This document shows positions 1 to 11,216 of a stretch of DNA of 64,000 bases, one piece after another (position 1 is the first letter of the stretch; the number at the start of each line of letters is the position of its first letter). A program made the position numbers and the translations under genes. Source of the DNA: Isoetes taiwanensis (taxonomy: Eukaryota > Streptophyta > Lycopodiopsida > Isoetales > Isoetaceae). Below the pieces are notes generated by a model, which saw only the letters and a list, made by a program, of their open reading frames with translations, ran no database searches and was not told the origin of the DNA. Location: assembly GCA_021234155.1 (NCBI GenBank), contig JAJEKV010000021.1, positions 17,187,563-17,251,562 of the forward strand, in the 5' to 3' direction.

Positions 1-160
1 TCCTTGGCCGCAAACATTTCTCTTGGTTCCTTGGTTGCGAACATTTCTCTTTTCCAATCCTCGTGTCCTTACTCAAATAAAGGGTGAAGACTGTGCTTGG
101 ATCATGTGTCAGTCTGAACGTATGGGATTTGAACCCGCACTATTGCCTTGCGTTCCTGAG
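1..160 (-). repeat. tRNA-related SINE-like fragment
   Basis: Read on the minus strand, a B-box-like GGGTTCAAATCCC (plus strand near 125-137) is followed about 100 bp later by GAGAAATGTTYGCGGCC at the window edge. The same order is found at 11812-11960 (minus) and 30690-30840 (plus), so this is a dispersed family. A convincing A box was not found, so a tRNA-derived SINE is an inference. The element is cut by the window start. Confidence 0.4.
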
Positions 161-826
161 CCCATATGATACATGGATGCTGTGGTTGGCGACAACAATA
201 AAGCTTCAAACTGAACCAACCTTACGTGAGAAAAGTTCGGAGCATTCTAGGATCTACATGGCAGTACGAAATTATAAGATTATGGGGTCCTATGCATGAA
301 ATGTGCACTAGAGAAAACCCACTATATAAAAAACAATGTTTACCAAAAAGACTTGATAGCGATGCACAACAAATGCCCAAATATAAACAGTAGATGTAGA
401 TACGATTCTTTGATCTGCAAAAAACAATTCTCTTGTATAGAAGCCACGTGTTAGCTCGTGAAGAACGAAACCATAAATACAGTAGAGAAAATTTGTCCCT
501 ATCTCTTTGAAGCAAGCTCATAGCCATCCAAAGTCATTGTCAATGTAATAGAAGTCTACATTTCTCTATAGCAACAATGTATTGGACTCTAATTTTTCAC
601 AAATAATAAAAGTTTGGATGCCAATAGCATTCTCAACTCTCTTCTCTAGACAAATGCAGCTCCAAATGTGTGTTGTTAGTCTGCCAAAATGCATTTCGCT
701 AAGATAAACCCTAGTTGCAATAGGATTATCCCACATAAAAGTAGCTTCATTTAATCTGAAAAAATTAAAGACGGAGTATATAAGGGGCAAAAAATGTATA
801 TTTGTGTTTACGTTCAAGATATGTAC
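161..826. other. Gene-poor AT-rich stretch
   Basis: No coding feature recognised. If the golgin-84-like gene upstream on the minus strand were complete, its C-terminal membrane-anchor exon should lie here or beyond the left edge; I did not find it. Confidence 0.4.
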
Positions 827-881
827 CTGCATTGCTTCAAGATCAGAGTCCCGTTTTGTGCTTATCAATTCAATTCATAAC
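827..881 (-). pseudogene. Golgin-84-like exon ending at a GT donor
   Basis: Encodes ISTKRDSDLEAMQ and then meets a GTACAT donor. Upstream, AATTG is repeated in tandem, shifting the frame; one copy fewer would keep it open into KSYEL. The acceptor is uncertain. Confidence 0.35.
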
Positions 882-981
882 TTTTGGCATTCGACCTACA
901 CTTAAGACTAGATTTATAATTAGACAGAATTTTCTGTGGCATCTCAACATAAGTAGAAATCTCATTCACCTCTAGCATTAC

Positions 982-1041
982 CATTTTTGTTTTTGCTTCA
1001 CGCTGAGATGACCTTGCACGTTCTACTTCCTCTCTCAATGC
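982..1041 (-). pseudogene. Golgin-84-like exon (EEVERARSSQREAK)
   Basis: A 60-nt exon candidate, preceded by an AG acceptor and followed by GTAATG. The peptide follows the heptad pattern of the plant golgin-84 segment that carries the E-V-x-R-A-R-x-x-Q-R motif. Confidence 0.45.
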
Positions 1042-1343
1042 CTATGATCCAAGAACATAATTAACATCCCAGAGCCAGGAAAAGCAAAATGCACATATGC
1101 TCTCCTCAAGGATGCATGCAGCCTATTATAGCACAAGGCTATGAAACAAAAGGTGTCTTAAAACACTTTAGAATATGTTTAACCTAATAGAAATACTTTT
1201 CCATATGCATCAATCTCAAACACAACAATCCAACAATCTGAACCTGCATGCCAGTACATTATGTATTCACATGGTTGCTTTGTTTATGGCTGAACAAACT
1301 TATGCAACAACCTTATGTAAAATGCTTTGTCTCCTAGGAATAC

Positions 1344-1439
1344 TGAGCATTTTGAGTGGCATCCTCCACAGCTTGATGCTTTTGTTCGTGTAGAAGGCGG
1401 AATTTTGCTGCCTGCAGCTCTTGATTGAGCGTGGCCATT
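1344..1439 (-). pseudogene. Golgin-84-like exon (LNQELQ)
   Basis: Candidate exon after an AG acceptor, encoding ATLNQELQAAKFRLL and a further coiled-coil stretch. The donor is CA|GTATTC, which leaves two extra bases and puts the next exon out of frame, suggesting loss of a base at the splice site. Confidence 0.45.
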
Positions 1440-1817
1440 CTATGTGGAAAGGTAACACTTCAGACAAAGATGCCTCATTATAAGAAATTTATAAGGCATT
1501 TGCACCTCAAATACTGTGATCTTTTTCTCCAATTCCACTGTTTTCTGAAAGCGTAGGGGTTCAGAAATACAATAATAGAAGGACACATTGAATGTACATT
1601 ACAATAGTCTAACATCTTTCTTCAGGCAATTTTGTAGAATAATCTTCAACTTGGAGACTTTACATACCTGTGTTCATATCATCGTTGTAGTTGCATCATG
1701 AACACACTGCTCTAATTTTGTTTCTCTACTGACTGCCAATTATATTCAGCAAAAGTTTAAACATTAACTGCTTTGTAACCAACCTGATTTCCAAAGGCTG
1801 ATGGGTTAGGTAAATAC

Positions 1818-1892
1818 CATCCGTGTGGAATTATTAGCAGCATGCACTTCCTCAGCCCTTCTTTCTGCAACTGCATGTTCCTCGCGTAAGGT
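1818..1892 (-). pseudogene. Golgin-84-like exon (REEHAVAERRAEE)
   Basis: A 75-nt, phase-0 exon (25 codons) between TTTTCAG and GTATTTAC on the minus strand. The pattern L-R-E-E, E-R-R-A-E-E, A-x-N-x-T-x-M matches the plant golgin-84 coiled coil from family knowledge. It is the best-preserved exon of the group. Confidence 0.55.
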
Positions 1893-2637
1893 CTGAAAAC
1901 ACTTAGATAATGTGAAGCTACAGTCCAAACCTGACTGCTAAATCTCTTGCAAGTGCTCTCTCATAAATAAATTGCTGTCAACTAATGTTACAGAAGCTGA
2001 ATAAAAGAAGAAGATAAAAATAGACTAAGGAATGATCATGGCACACAGAGATATATTCAAGCTGAAGGAATGTAGACTCTGCAACACATTCAAGTGCACA
2101 TATTAGTTGCCAAGCCTTCCATACTTATGATGGCATCTGCTCTACTTTTTCCAGATTGAATTTGCATCCGCCAATGTATTTGCTATAAAACTTTCATATC
2201 CATGCTCATTCTTTATAGCCATGATCTTAGATCAGTTTGCCTAATCTGCAACATGTCTTACACTGCATGGATGGTTGTCATAATAAAGCAAAGACCCACT
2301 TTGTCATGCAAAGGCACTTGCAACAGACATGTCAAGATTCTGTGACAACGCGCAGACATGTTTCTATGGAAGATGCAACATGTCTCTGCATCTTCTGACC
2401 TGGCTATATGCTGTTTATGCATATCGTTATCTGCATCTTATTTAGCAATTGTATGTAACCATGAAATGTTTACAATCTGCTTTTTAGCAACCTTCAAATT
2501 ATGGAGACATGAAAAGTAATATTAGATGGCCACATGACCTAGACCATTTTGATTACTTATTTGAATCTCCAATGGAACCACACGCAAAGCCATCTCACAT
2601 CTGAGCTAGGTTACCTGTTCTAAAACATCTTCATGCT
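1893..2637. other. No gene seen
   Basis: Intron-like or intergenic AT-rich DNA between the golgin-like exon and the TTAA-flanked element. No exon recognised. Confidence 0.4.
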
Positions 2638-2641
2638 TTAA

Positions 2642-3606
2642 CACTAGAGTTGTCCCTTGATGAACCCAAATGGGTTCATTCGTACACCTTTTTTGAAATT
2701 CTATTATACCTCCGAGATAAAGGATCACAATATATTGTCCTTCATTTATGAAAAATGTAGAAAGCTTCTATCACCAAACATAATATGGAGCGAATGCAAA
2801 GGGGTCAAGTTGATTCTCAAATTCTTTAACATTTCTCAGATTATTTTGCATATATGATTTTTCCTAGGAATTCTAATTCTTCCATCTTGTAAATCATGAT
2901 ATGAGAAATTTATCACAAGAAGAATTAGAAAAATCTATGGTAGAATTTTCGAGAAATAATTCCTTAAAGTTTGAAGTTCAGAAGTTCTTTATGGACCCAA
3001 TTAGGTCCCCCGAGGGTCAAAATTTTGAAAATTCATAGTATTACTCCACTTTTTGGAAAAATGAAATCCATTTAGCAAGATGTGTAGTACTTAGTATCTA
3101 TTCCATTGAAAAATAATAGTACCTTCACATTCTTATTCTATTTCAAATATCATGGATATGAAATAGTTCCTGGATGTCTGTTTTTCAGAAATTCCTTAGG
3201 GACCTGACTGGGTCTCTCAAGGATTGAAATTATAATTTGCTCATTGATACATCAAATTTTTATGAAATCACATGAAATTTGAAAAATGAGTAGCATTTGT
3301 AGGCTACGTTCATAGAAAATTAATGTTATCTTGAAATTTGTATTCCATGTTGAGTGCCATGAGATTATATCATATCATCGAAACCATTGAATTGAGTGTA
3401 TTTCAAGGTGCGATTGTGCCAAACTTGTGAAGGATTTTATTTTGCCATTGAATATGGTGGTACAACTTCGAGTTAATCTTACAATTCATGTGTTCATATT
3501 TAAAATCTCATAAGTATCATGAAGAACTAGTCCCTAATATAGAGAAGGAATTGCGGGACCCATATGGGTTGATGAACCCAAACAGGTCCCTGAGACAACT
3601 CTAGTG
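2642..3606. mobile_element. 965-bp TIR element flanked by TTAA
   Basis: Both ends carry a perfect 13-bp inverted repeat CACTAGAGTTGTC, and each end is bordered by TTAA (2638-2641 and 3607-3610). Just inside each end lie degenerate GGGACC...TGGGTTCATC motifs, and related GGACC-x-AATTAGGTCCC motifs recur near 2994 and 3199. There is no transposase, so it is non-autonomous. TTAA target duplication is the hallmark of piggyBac-type elements; the CACTA start instead recalls En/Spm, but no 3-bp direct duplication fits. Confidence 0.65.
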
Positions 3607-3610
3607 TTAA

Positions 3611-4422
3611 ATTATTACACGCAATCCAACAGCATCCATAACATTGCTTGCAAGCTTGTTAATCTTCAATACCCATCTATGTATTCACAAGTTTGAACCT
3701 AAGACATCTTCCTAGTACTATTATTCTTTCTGGTCTTTTACGTGTGACACAAATACATGGATTCGATGCCCTGAAAACTCCTGGCCTGCAAATATTTACA
3801 GCAGCCAAGTGTTGGTGACCGCCACATACCCCCAAGCTTGAATCACTAAAGATGCTCATAATATTTTGAGAATCAGACATCAGGCAGAAAATATCATCAA
3901 TGTCGTGCAATCAAGCAAATAAAAGTCGACCGAGGAAAACAAAGTGACATCCTAGATGATGTAGAATTTAAGATCAAGCTGAGAATTCTACCTTGCCATG
4001 TTTTTTTTTTAGTATTCTACCAAAGACAGCATAAGATTTCATCTAGCTCCTTCAAATACTCCTGACAAATATTTGGATAGTGCAGAACAAACTAAACTAG
4101 AAAATTGGCACTCCCTACATCGAATTTTTATTTGCTACAAGCACATAATAATCCATATCTTTTGAGATGCTGATGTTAGAATATGAAGAGGGTAAATGCT
4201 TCTTAATTCAATCCAGAACTAGATGTGCCATATGGGAAATAATAAGACTTTTGAATCTTGCTCCCTGCCTAGTTTATCCAGCATGGAACGACTCAGCTGG
4301 AAGACAAAGCACCTCCCTTAAACTGCATATATTGCTTATTACATGCCAGGCTAGCATATTTGCTGATATATGCAATGACCTCACCACAGATTCCATTAAA
4401 GAACCATCCATTCGAAACTCAC
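3611..4422. other. No gene seen
   Basis: AT-rich DNA without convincing coding sequence or a recognisable repeat. Confidence 0.4.
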
Positions 4423-4476
4423 CTTTGAATCCCATTGAAGCAGCGCCTCAGCAATGCAGCAATTGTGTACCAGCAC
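4423..4476 (-). other. Possible isolated 18-codon exon
   Basis: Bounded by a good acceptor (TTTTCGCTCAG) and a good donor (AAG|GTGAGT); it reads VLVHNCCIAEALLQWDSK in phase 0. It could belong to the golgin-like gene on the same strand, but I do not recognise the peptide. Confidence 0.2.
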
Positions 4477-4839
4477 CTGAGCGAAAAGAAAGCAGACCAA
4501 GATTGCCAAAATTGCATCAGTAGGGCTTCATTTTTGGAGTTCGCTTGTCCTGCCTCTTGATGCTTTGTGTCGACTGCCAGATATTGCAATTCAATATGAA
4601 AAAACCCATCATCTGCTGCATCCAGAACATGCGAGCTCAATGGCGGATAGAGGTTGAAGAAGTTGCTGACAGGTATAGCAGTTGGAAGGAATCATGAAGC
4701 ATAAGCAAGCAACCGTGAAGAATTTTTCACTTTTTTTAAATCGGCCTATTTTTTCCTCAGAAAGCTACGTGCCATTTTTAGAAATAAGCATCAACAAAGA
4801 ATATTCGAAAAGTATATTTCTAGCAGAATTATATATAGA

Positions 4840-4900
4840 AGAAATTTATCGCGGCGGCCTTGGTTCCAAACGTGTGGGGTTGGACCCACTATTATAATGA
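4840..4900. repeat. Fragment of the GGCGGCC-palindrome family
   Basis: AAATTTATCGCGGCGGCCTT is followed directly by GTGGGGTTGGACCCACTATT. It resembles the end of the SINE-like family at 30690-30840 joined to a B-box-like motif. Confidence 0.35.
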
Positions 4901-5943
4901 CAGTGTAATGCTATTTAGTAATGATGAATTTGTGTCGCGTCAAATAGATATGTGGGGTTTTAACTCGCAATTCCGTAGAGTGATGCATCATTGGGGGCAC
5001 ATTTTTTTACTCCCCAAGTTGTAACTATTATAATGCGTTTGTTTAGATGTTCTATATGTTGTCAAGGTCCTCCGAACTCCAAAATAAGGTAAAGAGAATA
5101 TGAATATTGGTAATGTAGATCTTAGAGCACACCCTATTAGGACATTTGCACACCCTATTTTGCCTAATATCAATGTTACCTTTATATTCTAGACACTCGT
5201 ACATATATTTTGCCCACTATTGTTGGGGTATTCCAAAAGGTTGACCTTTTTTCTTTCAATAATGTTAATGTAACCATCTCTTGCAAAAAGCAATAAATTT
5301 AACAGATACGATGAAAAAGAAGGAAAATATCCCTTATCTGCTTCAAGTTCTACATAAATTTCTTTGCTCAAAGTAAAGCATAGGTTGATTGCTTTATTTT
5401 CAAGTTTCTTTGCTCAAAATAGAGCTTCGGTTGATTGATTAAAGCAATCTCCTTGCCATTTTTTTCTTTTCTGCTCCTCCAAATAGATTGTGCTCCCATT
5501 CCCAAATAGTGATCTTAATTATGGCCTGGAATATGGTATGGACAAAAAAGGGGCCTCTGTTTCTACCTGTTTTTCGGCTTCAAGAAATGGGACGCGCTTG
5601 TGGAACCGAGAATTCAACCCACCAATGCCAAAAACTTATTTCTCTGTATTAGATTGATTTACACCATGCCTAGATAACCGAAGACGTGTTTTCTTGAAAA
5701 GGTGGATACTATGTGACTAATAATACCGAATCCTGGCGGAATTGGAATGGACTTCGGAACATTTCTAGGATAATATTGTCCGATTATTTGTATTTCTTAT
5801 TGCAGAGATGTGCTTAAATCCTCCAAAACTAGTCTTGGCAGATCAATTTCTAATAGTCCAAACCCAAATTACTTCTCCAGTTGCACCTAAGTCACAACGG
5901 CAGCATGAGAAGGAGCAGCAGTTCTGCTTGCTTTTAGTGATAT
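4901..5943. other. No gene seen
   Basis: AT-rich; contains another B-box-like GTGGGGTTTTAACTCGCA near 4951 but no coding sequence. It ends at the copia insertion site. Confidence 0.35.
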
Positions 5944-5948
5944 GCTGC
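5944..5948. repeat. Target-site duplication GCTGC (left)
   Basis: GCTGC directly before the left copia LTR, repeated directly after the right LTR at 11217-11221. Confidence 0.9.
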
Positions 5949-6130
5949 TGATAAGATTTAGAACAAAGGCACACAGATGGAACACAAAGACTCCAACGTA
6001 TCTTCTCTTGGGTCGGTCGTCTATTTATGCATGGCTAATAAAGTCAGTACAACGGTTTGATCCAAATATAGGATCAGTTCCTACAATCATGGAAGGTCAT
6101 CTTTATGAGATGAACCTTATATTCCCAACA
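5949..6130 (-). repeat. Copia 3-prime LTR
   Basis: 182 bp; on the plus strand it starts TGATAAGATTT and ends ATTCCCAACA, so on the coding strand it runs TGTTGGG...TTATCA. Four substitutions separate it from the other LTR. Confidence 0.95.
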
Positions 6131-6140
6131 CTCCCCCATT
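6131..6140 (-). other. Copia polypurine tract
   Basis: Minus-strand AATGGGGGAG abuts the 3-prime LTR, the expected place for plus-strand priming. Confidence 0.75.
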
Positions 6141-6253
6141 CGGCTCATAATGTGAAGCCTTCTGAGACGAGGATTGGATAACAGCTATAGACAAGGAAAA
6201 AAACTAATATGTAACTGCTACTGTAATATATTGTTGCAACTTCTGCTGCTACT

Positions 6254-6385
6254 TGGCTGGTGCTGATCTGCTGCTACTCTACTACATTCTTGGTGCTGAC
6301 CTCTGCTTCTTGGCTGGTGCTGATCTGCTGCTACTCTGCTACATTCTTGGTGCTGACCTGCTGCTACTCTGCTACATTCTTGCTC
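6254..6385. repeat. Tandem repeat at the 3-prime end of copia pol
   Basis: Imperfect tandem copies of a unit containing GCTGATCTGCTGCTACTCT and CTACATTCTTGGTGCTGACC, located just downstream of the RNase H frame. Probably slippage expansion inside the element. Confidence 0.7.
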
Positions 6386-7829
6386 TAATGTTGGTCTCCT
6401 TCTCCCCCATGCTCGACTCAGAAGCTGAACTTGAACAGAGTCCAAGCGTGGCACAATGCTGGTCAAATAGGTCTTTGCACAGAGGTTTAGTGAGGAGATC
6501 AGCAGGCATTTCTGTAGTTGGAAGATATTCCATGATAAGAGTGCCATCCTGGACCTTGTCTCGAGTGAAGTGATGGTGGATACTGATGTGTTTGGACCTC
6601 TTGTACAAAATGGGATTATCCGTCAATGCAATGTTGCTGCAGTTGTCATTGTACAAGACTGTGGACTGTTCCTGAGGATATCCAAGTTCAAGCATAAATT
6701 GACGAAGCCACGTGATCTCCCTGACTGCAGCTGAGGTGGCCATATACTCTGCTTCACAAGATGATAGCGCGACGGAAGTTTGTTTACAAGAAGTCCAGGT
6801 GACAGCAGCCCCATGAAGCATAATGGAGAAGCCCGTGGTAGATCACCTGGAATCTGGATCACCTGCCCAATCTGAATCAACAAAGCCTGTTAAGGTAGGA
6901 TTTGGAAACGTGGAATCAGGGGCAAATTTGAGACCCATGTTGGATGTAGCTGTGAGATAACGCAAGATCCGCTTCGTGGCTTTCCAATGTTCATGACCGG
7001 GATTGGCCATGAATCTGCTAATGGCACCAATTGCTGCAGCAATATCTGATCGGCTGCTAACCATTAAGTACATGAGGCAACCAACTGCGCTTCGGTATGG
7101 AATAGAGGCCATCAATGCTTGTTCATGAGCGGTGGCTGGGGCCATAGATTGGCTGAGCTTGAGGTTCAGAGCAGCGGGAGTCGATTTAGGAGATGCATGA
7201 AGAAGATTGAAGCGACGACAAATATTGAGAATGGCTTTCGTTTGATGAAATATGATGGAACGATTGGGTCTGTCACGAATGATTTGGAGGCCAAGGCAAG
7301 TTTGGATATCTCCTAAATCAGTCATCCGAAAGCGAGAAGAAAGGTGTTGCTTGAGCTGGTTCAGGTAGGGCACTTGATTACTGACAAGGATCAGATCATC
7401 TACATAGACAACGACAATAAGAATGGAAGAAAAATTATGTTGGACATAAATGTTCCACTCAGTAACACAACGAGTAAAGCCATGAGTCTATAGAAATGAG
7501 TCAATCGTGTGGTACCAGGCTCTAGGGCTCTGTTTTAAACCATACAAGGCACGTTGAAGCTTACAAACAAGATGGGCTTTTCCAGGGGCAACAAAGCCTT
7601 CAGGTTGGGACATATAGATTTCTTCATGAAGATGGCCATTGAGAAAGGCCGTTTTAACATCCATTTGCTGAATTTCAAAATCTTGTTGGGCTGCTAGAGC
7701 AAGGATGAAGCTTGATAGATGTGAGTTTAGCAACGGGAGAAAAGGTCTCATCATAGTCAATGTCGGGCTGCTGAGAATATCCTTTAGCCACAAGTCTTGC
7801 TCTAAAGTGGGCGATAGAATTGTCTTCAT
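6372..7829 (-). pseudogene. Copia reverse transcriptase and RNase H, interrupted
   Basis: One minus-strand frame encodes the RT start (QMDVKTAFLNG, YMSQPEGF, LYGLKQSPRAWY), the catalytic YVDDLILV near 7390-7415, the connecting segment, and RNase H (SSCEAEYMA, and the KHI-IHHHF segment). It is cut by TAG at 7488-7490 and TGA at 6843-6845, both in the same frame. Upstream, the 5-prime part of RT lies in another frame (7705-7955). The product would reverse-transcribe element RNA in the cytoplasmic particle; as read here it cannot be made full length. Confidence 0.9.
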
Positions 7830-7930
7830 GGGTTTTGAGTTAGAAGACCCAACGACAACCTATGGGTTTTCTGCCTGGTGGAAGTTCAGTGAGATCCCAT
7901 GCATGAGTAGCTTCCATGGCGGCCATCTCT

Positions 7931-10558
7931 TCATGCATAGCTTGGACCAGAAATTAGAGCGGACTTGACAGTCAAGGGTTCAAGCAGTTTAGAGGAGAAA
8001 TAGGCATGGGCGCAGACTTCTTCAAGATCGTGAGACCACCAATCAGAGAAAAGAGTGTGAAGGGTAGATTCAGCGGTAAGAGCTTCAGCAAGATTGGAAG
8101 AAGCTGATTTCTGAGATTTCTGGGACTGCTGGTATGACAGAAAACGATCAGTGGGCTTAGGAGTGCGTGCAGATCTTCGTGGTGCAGGAGGGGATGCTGG
8201 ACAAATTGGGAATGGATCAGGAGAGGATGCAACGGAAGGAGTTAAGGAAGAAGAGGATGCTGGACAAATTGGGAATGGATCAGGAGTGGATGCAACGGAA
8301 GGAGTTAAGGAAGAAGAGGGTGTCGATATGGGTGTTGCAGAAGGCTCGGAAGAGGAGGGGGCAGCAAGTGGCACATCTAATTCCAACCAAAGCACTGAGT
8401 CCTTAGGTTTTTGAAACATACCTCCAGCTGCATGGTGCCAAAATAAGCCCGTTGCCTCCATGCCAAGTTCATCAAAGGTGACGCTGCAGCTCTGGATCAG
8501 GTGTTTGGTGGTGGTGTCAATCAATCGATAACCTTTGCTGGTGGTGCAGTAGCCCACAAAAACACATCTGCGAGCATGTGGAGCAGATTTGGAGCGGATA
8601 TCAGAAGAGATATGTGCATAGGCTGGACAACCGAAGACTTTGAGGTGGCTCACGTCAGGTTTGTGACCTGTCCAAGCTTCCTCTGGGGTCTTTCCAATAA
8701 CTGCAACAGTGGGAGCACGATTTTGAAGGTATGCAGTTGTCATAAGAGCTTCTCCCCAGAAGTAATCAGCAAGATCAGCAAAGCGAACCATACTCCGGGC
8801 ACATTCTTTAAGGGTTCGAATCTTGCGCTTAGCTACGCCATTTTGATGGTGCTCATAAGGCAAAGAAAGTTGACGTTTGATTCCCTCTTGTGGCAAGACT
8901 TCAATAAAGGCTCCAGACAAGTACTCTTTAGCATTACCACAGCGCATACACGCCAAATTCAGACTTGTTTCCCTCTCAACTTCTTTCTTCCAAATCTGAA
9001 ACCAATGTAGAACCTCACTCTTGCATTTCATCAAATATAAGAAAGTCTTACGGGTGAAGTCATCTACTAACACCATAAAGTAGACTGCTCCGCCAAGAGA
9101 AGGAATAGGTACGGAGCCACTAACATCAGAATAGACCAAGCCAAGCTTTCTTGTGGCACGAGTGCTTGGCTTTCTCGGTCGAGGAAGATGTGGTTGTTTG
9201 GCCATTATGCAACTGTCACAAACCTGCAGTTTTTGTGCGATATCAAATTCAATGCCATGCACTAGATTGTTAACATGTAATTGTTTGAGCCGCTTCTCAC
9301 TGATATTCCCAAACCGCCGATGCCAAAGATGAAGCAGATCATCAGTAGATCCTGCTAAGAGAGCCATGGGAGGTGCTCTCAGCTGCTCTCTTAACTTGTA
9401 TAGATAACATGTTCGTGTGCCTTTAGCCACCAACCTTTTTTCTGGACTGAGAATAAAGACATCTCGTGAAGTAATCATACAGTTGAGCCCCATATCAGTC
9501 AGTCTAGAGAGTGCCAGCAGATTCTTCCTTAGGGCAGGCACGTAAAGAACATGTTGCAATGTCCTTGGCCCATCCAAGAACTCAACCTGAATTGTGCCTT
9601 GACCTGCAACATGCAACCCAGAAGAGATGCCACTTACAAATTTGGGGTCGGCTGCTTCAACCAAGTGACTGAACCATTCTTTGTTTGCTGTCATTGTGTG
9701 AGTTGCTCCACAATCTAAAATCCATGTACGCATGGGCTCCTCCTTGGAAACTGCCTCAAAAGCTTCAGCTTCAGCAAAGAAAACAGTGTCTTGCTCATGT
9801 AGAGCTCCAGCCCATCGTTGGTGTAGAAATTTGTGAACAGTCAGCATGTCCTCCTCAGCAATTGCAACATCCTCATCTTCATCGGGATCTTGAACCCCCA
9901 TGCAAACCAAATTATGCTGCCACTGTGGCTTCAAAGAAATAGGTTCATGTGTAAGTTCTGTCATATAATCCTGAGCCTCGTCCTCAGATTCATTCTCAGA
10001 TGATTCTCCTTCAGCAACATAAGCCTTCTTTTTGGAACGATAATTGGTCCATTTCTTTCTCTGGCCTGAATTTGCAGTGACAGCTCCAGACTTCTTCTCA
10101 TTGGATCTGGATGTCTTGTGATCTTCCTCAGAATCCCTAGTCTCCTCTGGGCAATACTTGGATATATGGCCAAGTTTTTGACAATTCCAGCATTTTATAG
10201 GCCCTCTTGGACGCTCCTCTTGGCTTCGACTTGTTGCAATTAGAGTCAGATTCGTAACCTCTTCCATGGGATCTTTAAGAGTGCTTGTGTTGAGAATAGC
10301 CCAAATTACAACCTCAGATTGCAGTTTGCCTGTCTGACACCCCATAGTCTGCTTCATAGAATTGTATGAGTCTGAAAGGCTCATAAGGATTGCCATGGCT
10401 TGATCCTCATCGCTCACATTGTGATTTAGTGCAAAAGACTGCATCTTGCTCACATGATCTGCCGGATCTTCTGATGGTCCCATCTTGGCACTAAAGAACT
10501 TCTTCCATAGATGCATCTTTTGTGAAGTAGGCTTTGTTTGAATGTTTTCTCCAAACAT
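7931..10558 (-). pseudogene. Copia gag end, protease and integrase (875 codons)
   Basis: Open frame carrying the end of gag with a CCHC knuckle (CWNCQKLGHISKYC, about residue 123), aspartic protease LDCGA (281-285), integrase zinc-binding H-x-R-F and CDSC (412-450), and the integrase core. The first catalytic Asp is present (YSDV, 478). The second catalytic position is Gly (codon 8936-8938, GGT) and the third is Lys (codon 8828-8830, AAG), so strand transfer should be impossible. Protease has Cys where Ser or Thr is usual next to the active Asp. A tandem 21-residue duplication near the end corresponds to the 63-bp repeat at 8193-8318. The frame ends before RT. Confidence 0.92.
8193..8318. repeat. 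63-bp perfect-frame tandem duplication in copia pol
   Basis: Two 63-bp units (8193-8255 and 8256-8318) with one substitution noticed between them. They encode a repeated Ser/Thr/Pro-rich segment (LTPSVAS-PDPFPICPAS) in the linker between integrase and RT. The length is a multiple of three, so the frame is kept. Confidence 0.9.
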
Positions 10559-10869
10559 TCCCAGCCTTCCTTGGCTGTGGTTTTGAGCCTGACCAGCGGA
10601 ATTTGTGTATCTTTTAATCCAAAGATCATTGTGGTCTTTGCTCGATTATCCTTCTTCTGCCATTCCGCTAATGTCAGTTTACCCTTCCCTTTAGATTTTC
10701 CTTCTTCAGCTTCCTCATCCTCATCATCTTGAGGCATGGGCTCATTTCCTGAGACAACATCCCAAACATCTCTTTCTTCCAACACCGATTGCATCCGCCA
10801 GAACCAGTAGATTGCATTTGTGCGATCTAGCTTCTCCAGATTCTTAAGATCAATCTGCAAACTTGACAC
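10450..10869 (-). pseudogene. Copia gag N-terminal part
   Basis: Starts MSSLQIDLKNLEKLDRTNAI and contains YWFWRMQSVLEERDVWDVV, a typical copia gag (UBN2-like) start. It shifts into the frame of 7931-10558 around 10540, which looks like a frameshift rather than a designed gag-pol shift because gag itself is split. It would form the capsid of the cytoplasmic particle. Confidence 0.85.
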
Positions 10870-11019
10870 GATTCAGCTTCCCTTTTGTTTCGACCCCCAA
10901 CAAAGATTCCGCTCACGCTCACGTCTCTGGTACTGCAACACCACAAAAGACCTTCTCAACAAAAGACCTTCTCAATCTCTTCTCCTCAACCCTTTTCCTC
11001 AATCTTGAATCTCAAAGCC

Positions 11020-11034
11020 GTGGGTCTGATACCA
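11020..11034 (-). other. Copia primer-binding site (initiator Met tRNA)
   Basis: Minus-strand TGGTATCAGACCCAC directly abuts the 5-prime LTR; the first ten bases match the usual plant initiator-Met primer site. Confidence 0.9.
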
Positions 11035-11216
11035 TGATAAGATTTAGAACAAAGGCGCACAGATGGAACACAAAGACTCCAACGTATCTTCTATTGGGTC
11101 GGTCGTCTATTTATGCATGGCTAATAAAGTCAGTACAACGGTTTGATCCAAATATAGGATCAGTTCCTACAATCATGGAAGGTCATCTTTATGAGACGGA
11201 CCTTATATTCCCAACA
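11035..11216 (-). repeat. Copia 5-prime LTR
   Basis: 182 bp, pairs with 5949-6130. Followed at once by the right TSD GCTGC (11217-11221). Confidence 0.95.

Larger units (their letters stand above)
827..1892 (-). pseudogene. Golgin-84-like (golgin candidate 1) exons, decayed
   Basis: At least four minus-strand exons with plausible AG/GT borders encode coiled-coil peptides in the order of the plant golgin-84 family: TLREEHAVAERRAEEV, then ATLNQELQAAKF, then LREEVERARSSQREAKTK, then ISTKRDSDLEAMQ. Family knowledge: golgin-84 is a coiled-coil Golgi tether with a C-terminal membrane anchor. The first exon (25 codons) is clean. The junction between the second and third exons does not keep frame, and the fourth has a 5-bp tandem repeat (AATTG twice) that introduces stops. 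The N-terminal exons and the anchor exon were not found. I infer a degenerate or partial gene; a diverged functional gene with unrecognised exons is less likely. Confidence 0.5.
5949..11216 (-). mobile_element. Complete Ty1/copia LTR retrotransposon, inactive
   Basis: A 5268-bp element read on the minus strand: 182-bp LTRs (5949-6130 and 11035-11216), 5-bp TSD GCTGC, Met-initiator PBS, purine tract, and gag-protease-integrase-RT-RNase H in copia order. By hand count the LTRs differ at 4 of 182 positions, so it is not brand new. Coding capacity is broken by a frameshift in gag, a stop or shift before RT, and in-frame stops at 7488 and 6843. Two of the three integrase catalytic residues are substituted. 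The very short LTRs are notable. Confidence 0.95.

Noticed and set aside
4167-4523. 118-codon plus-strand frame
   Set aside because: No motif and antisense to a splice-bounded exon candidate.
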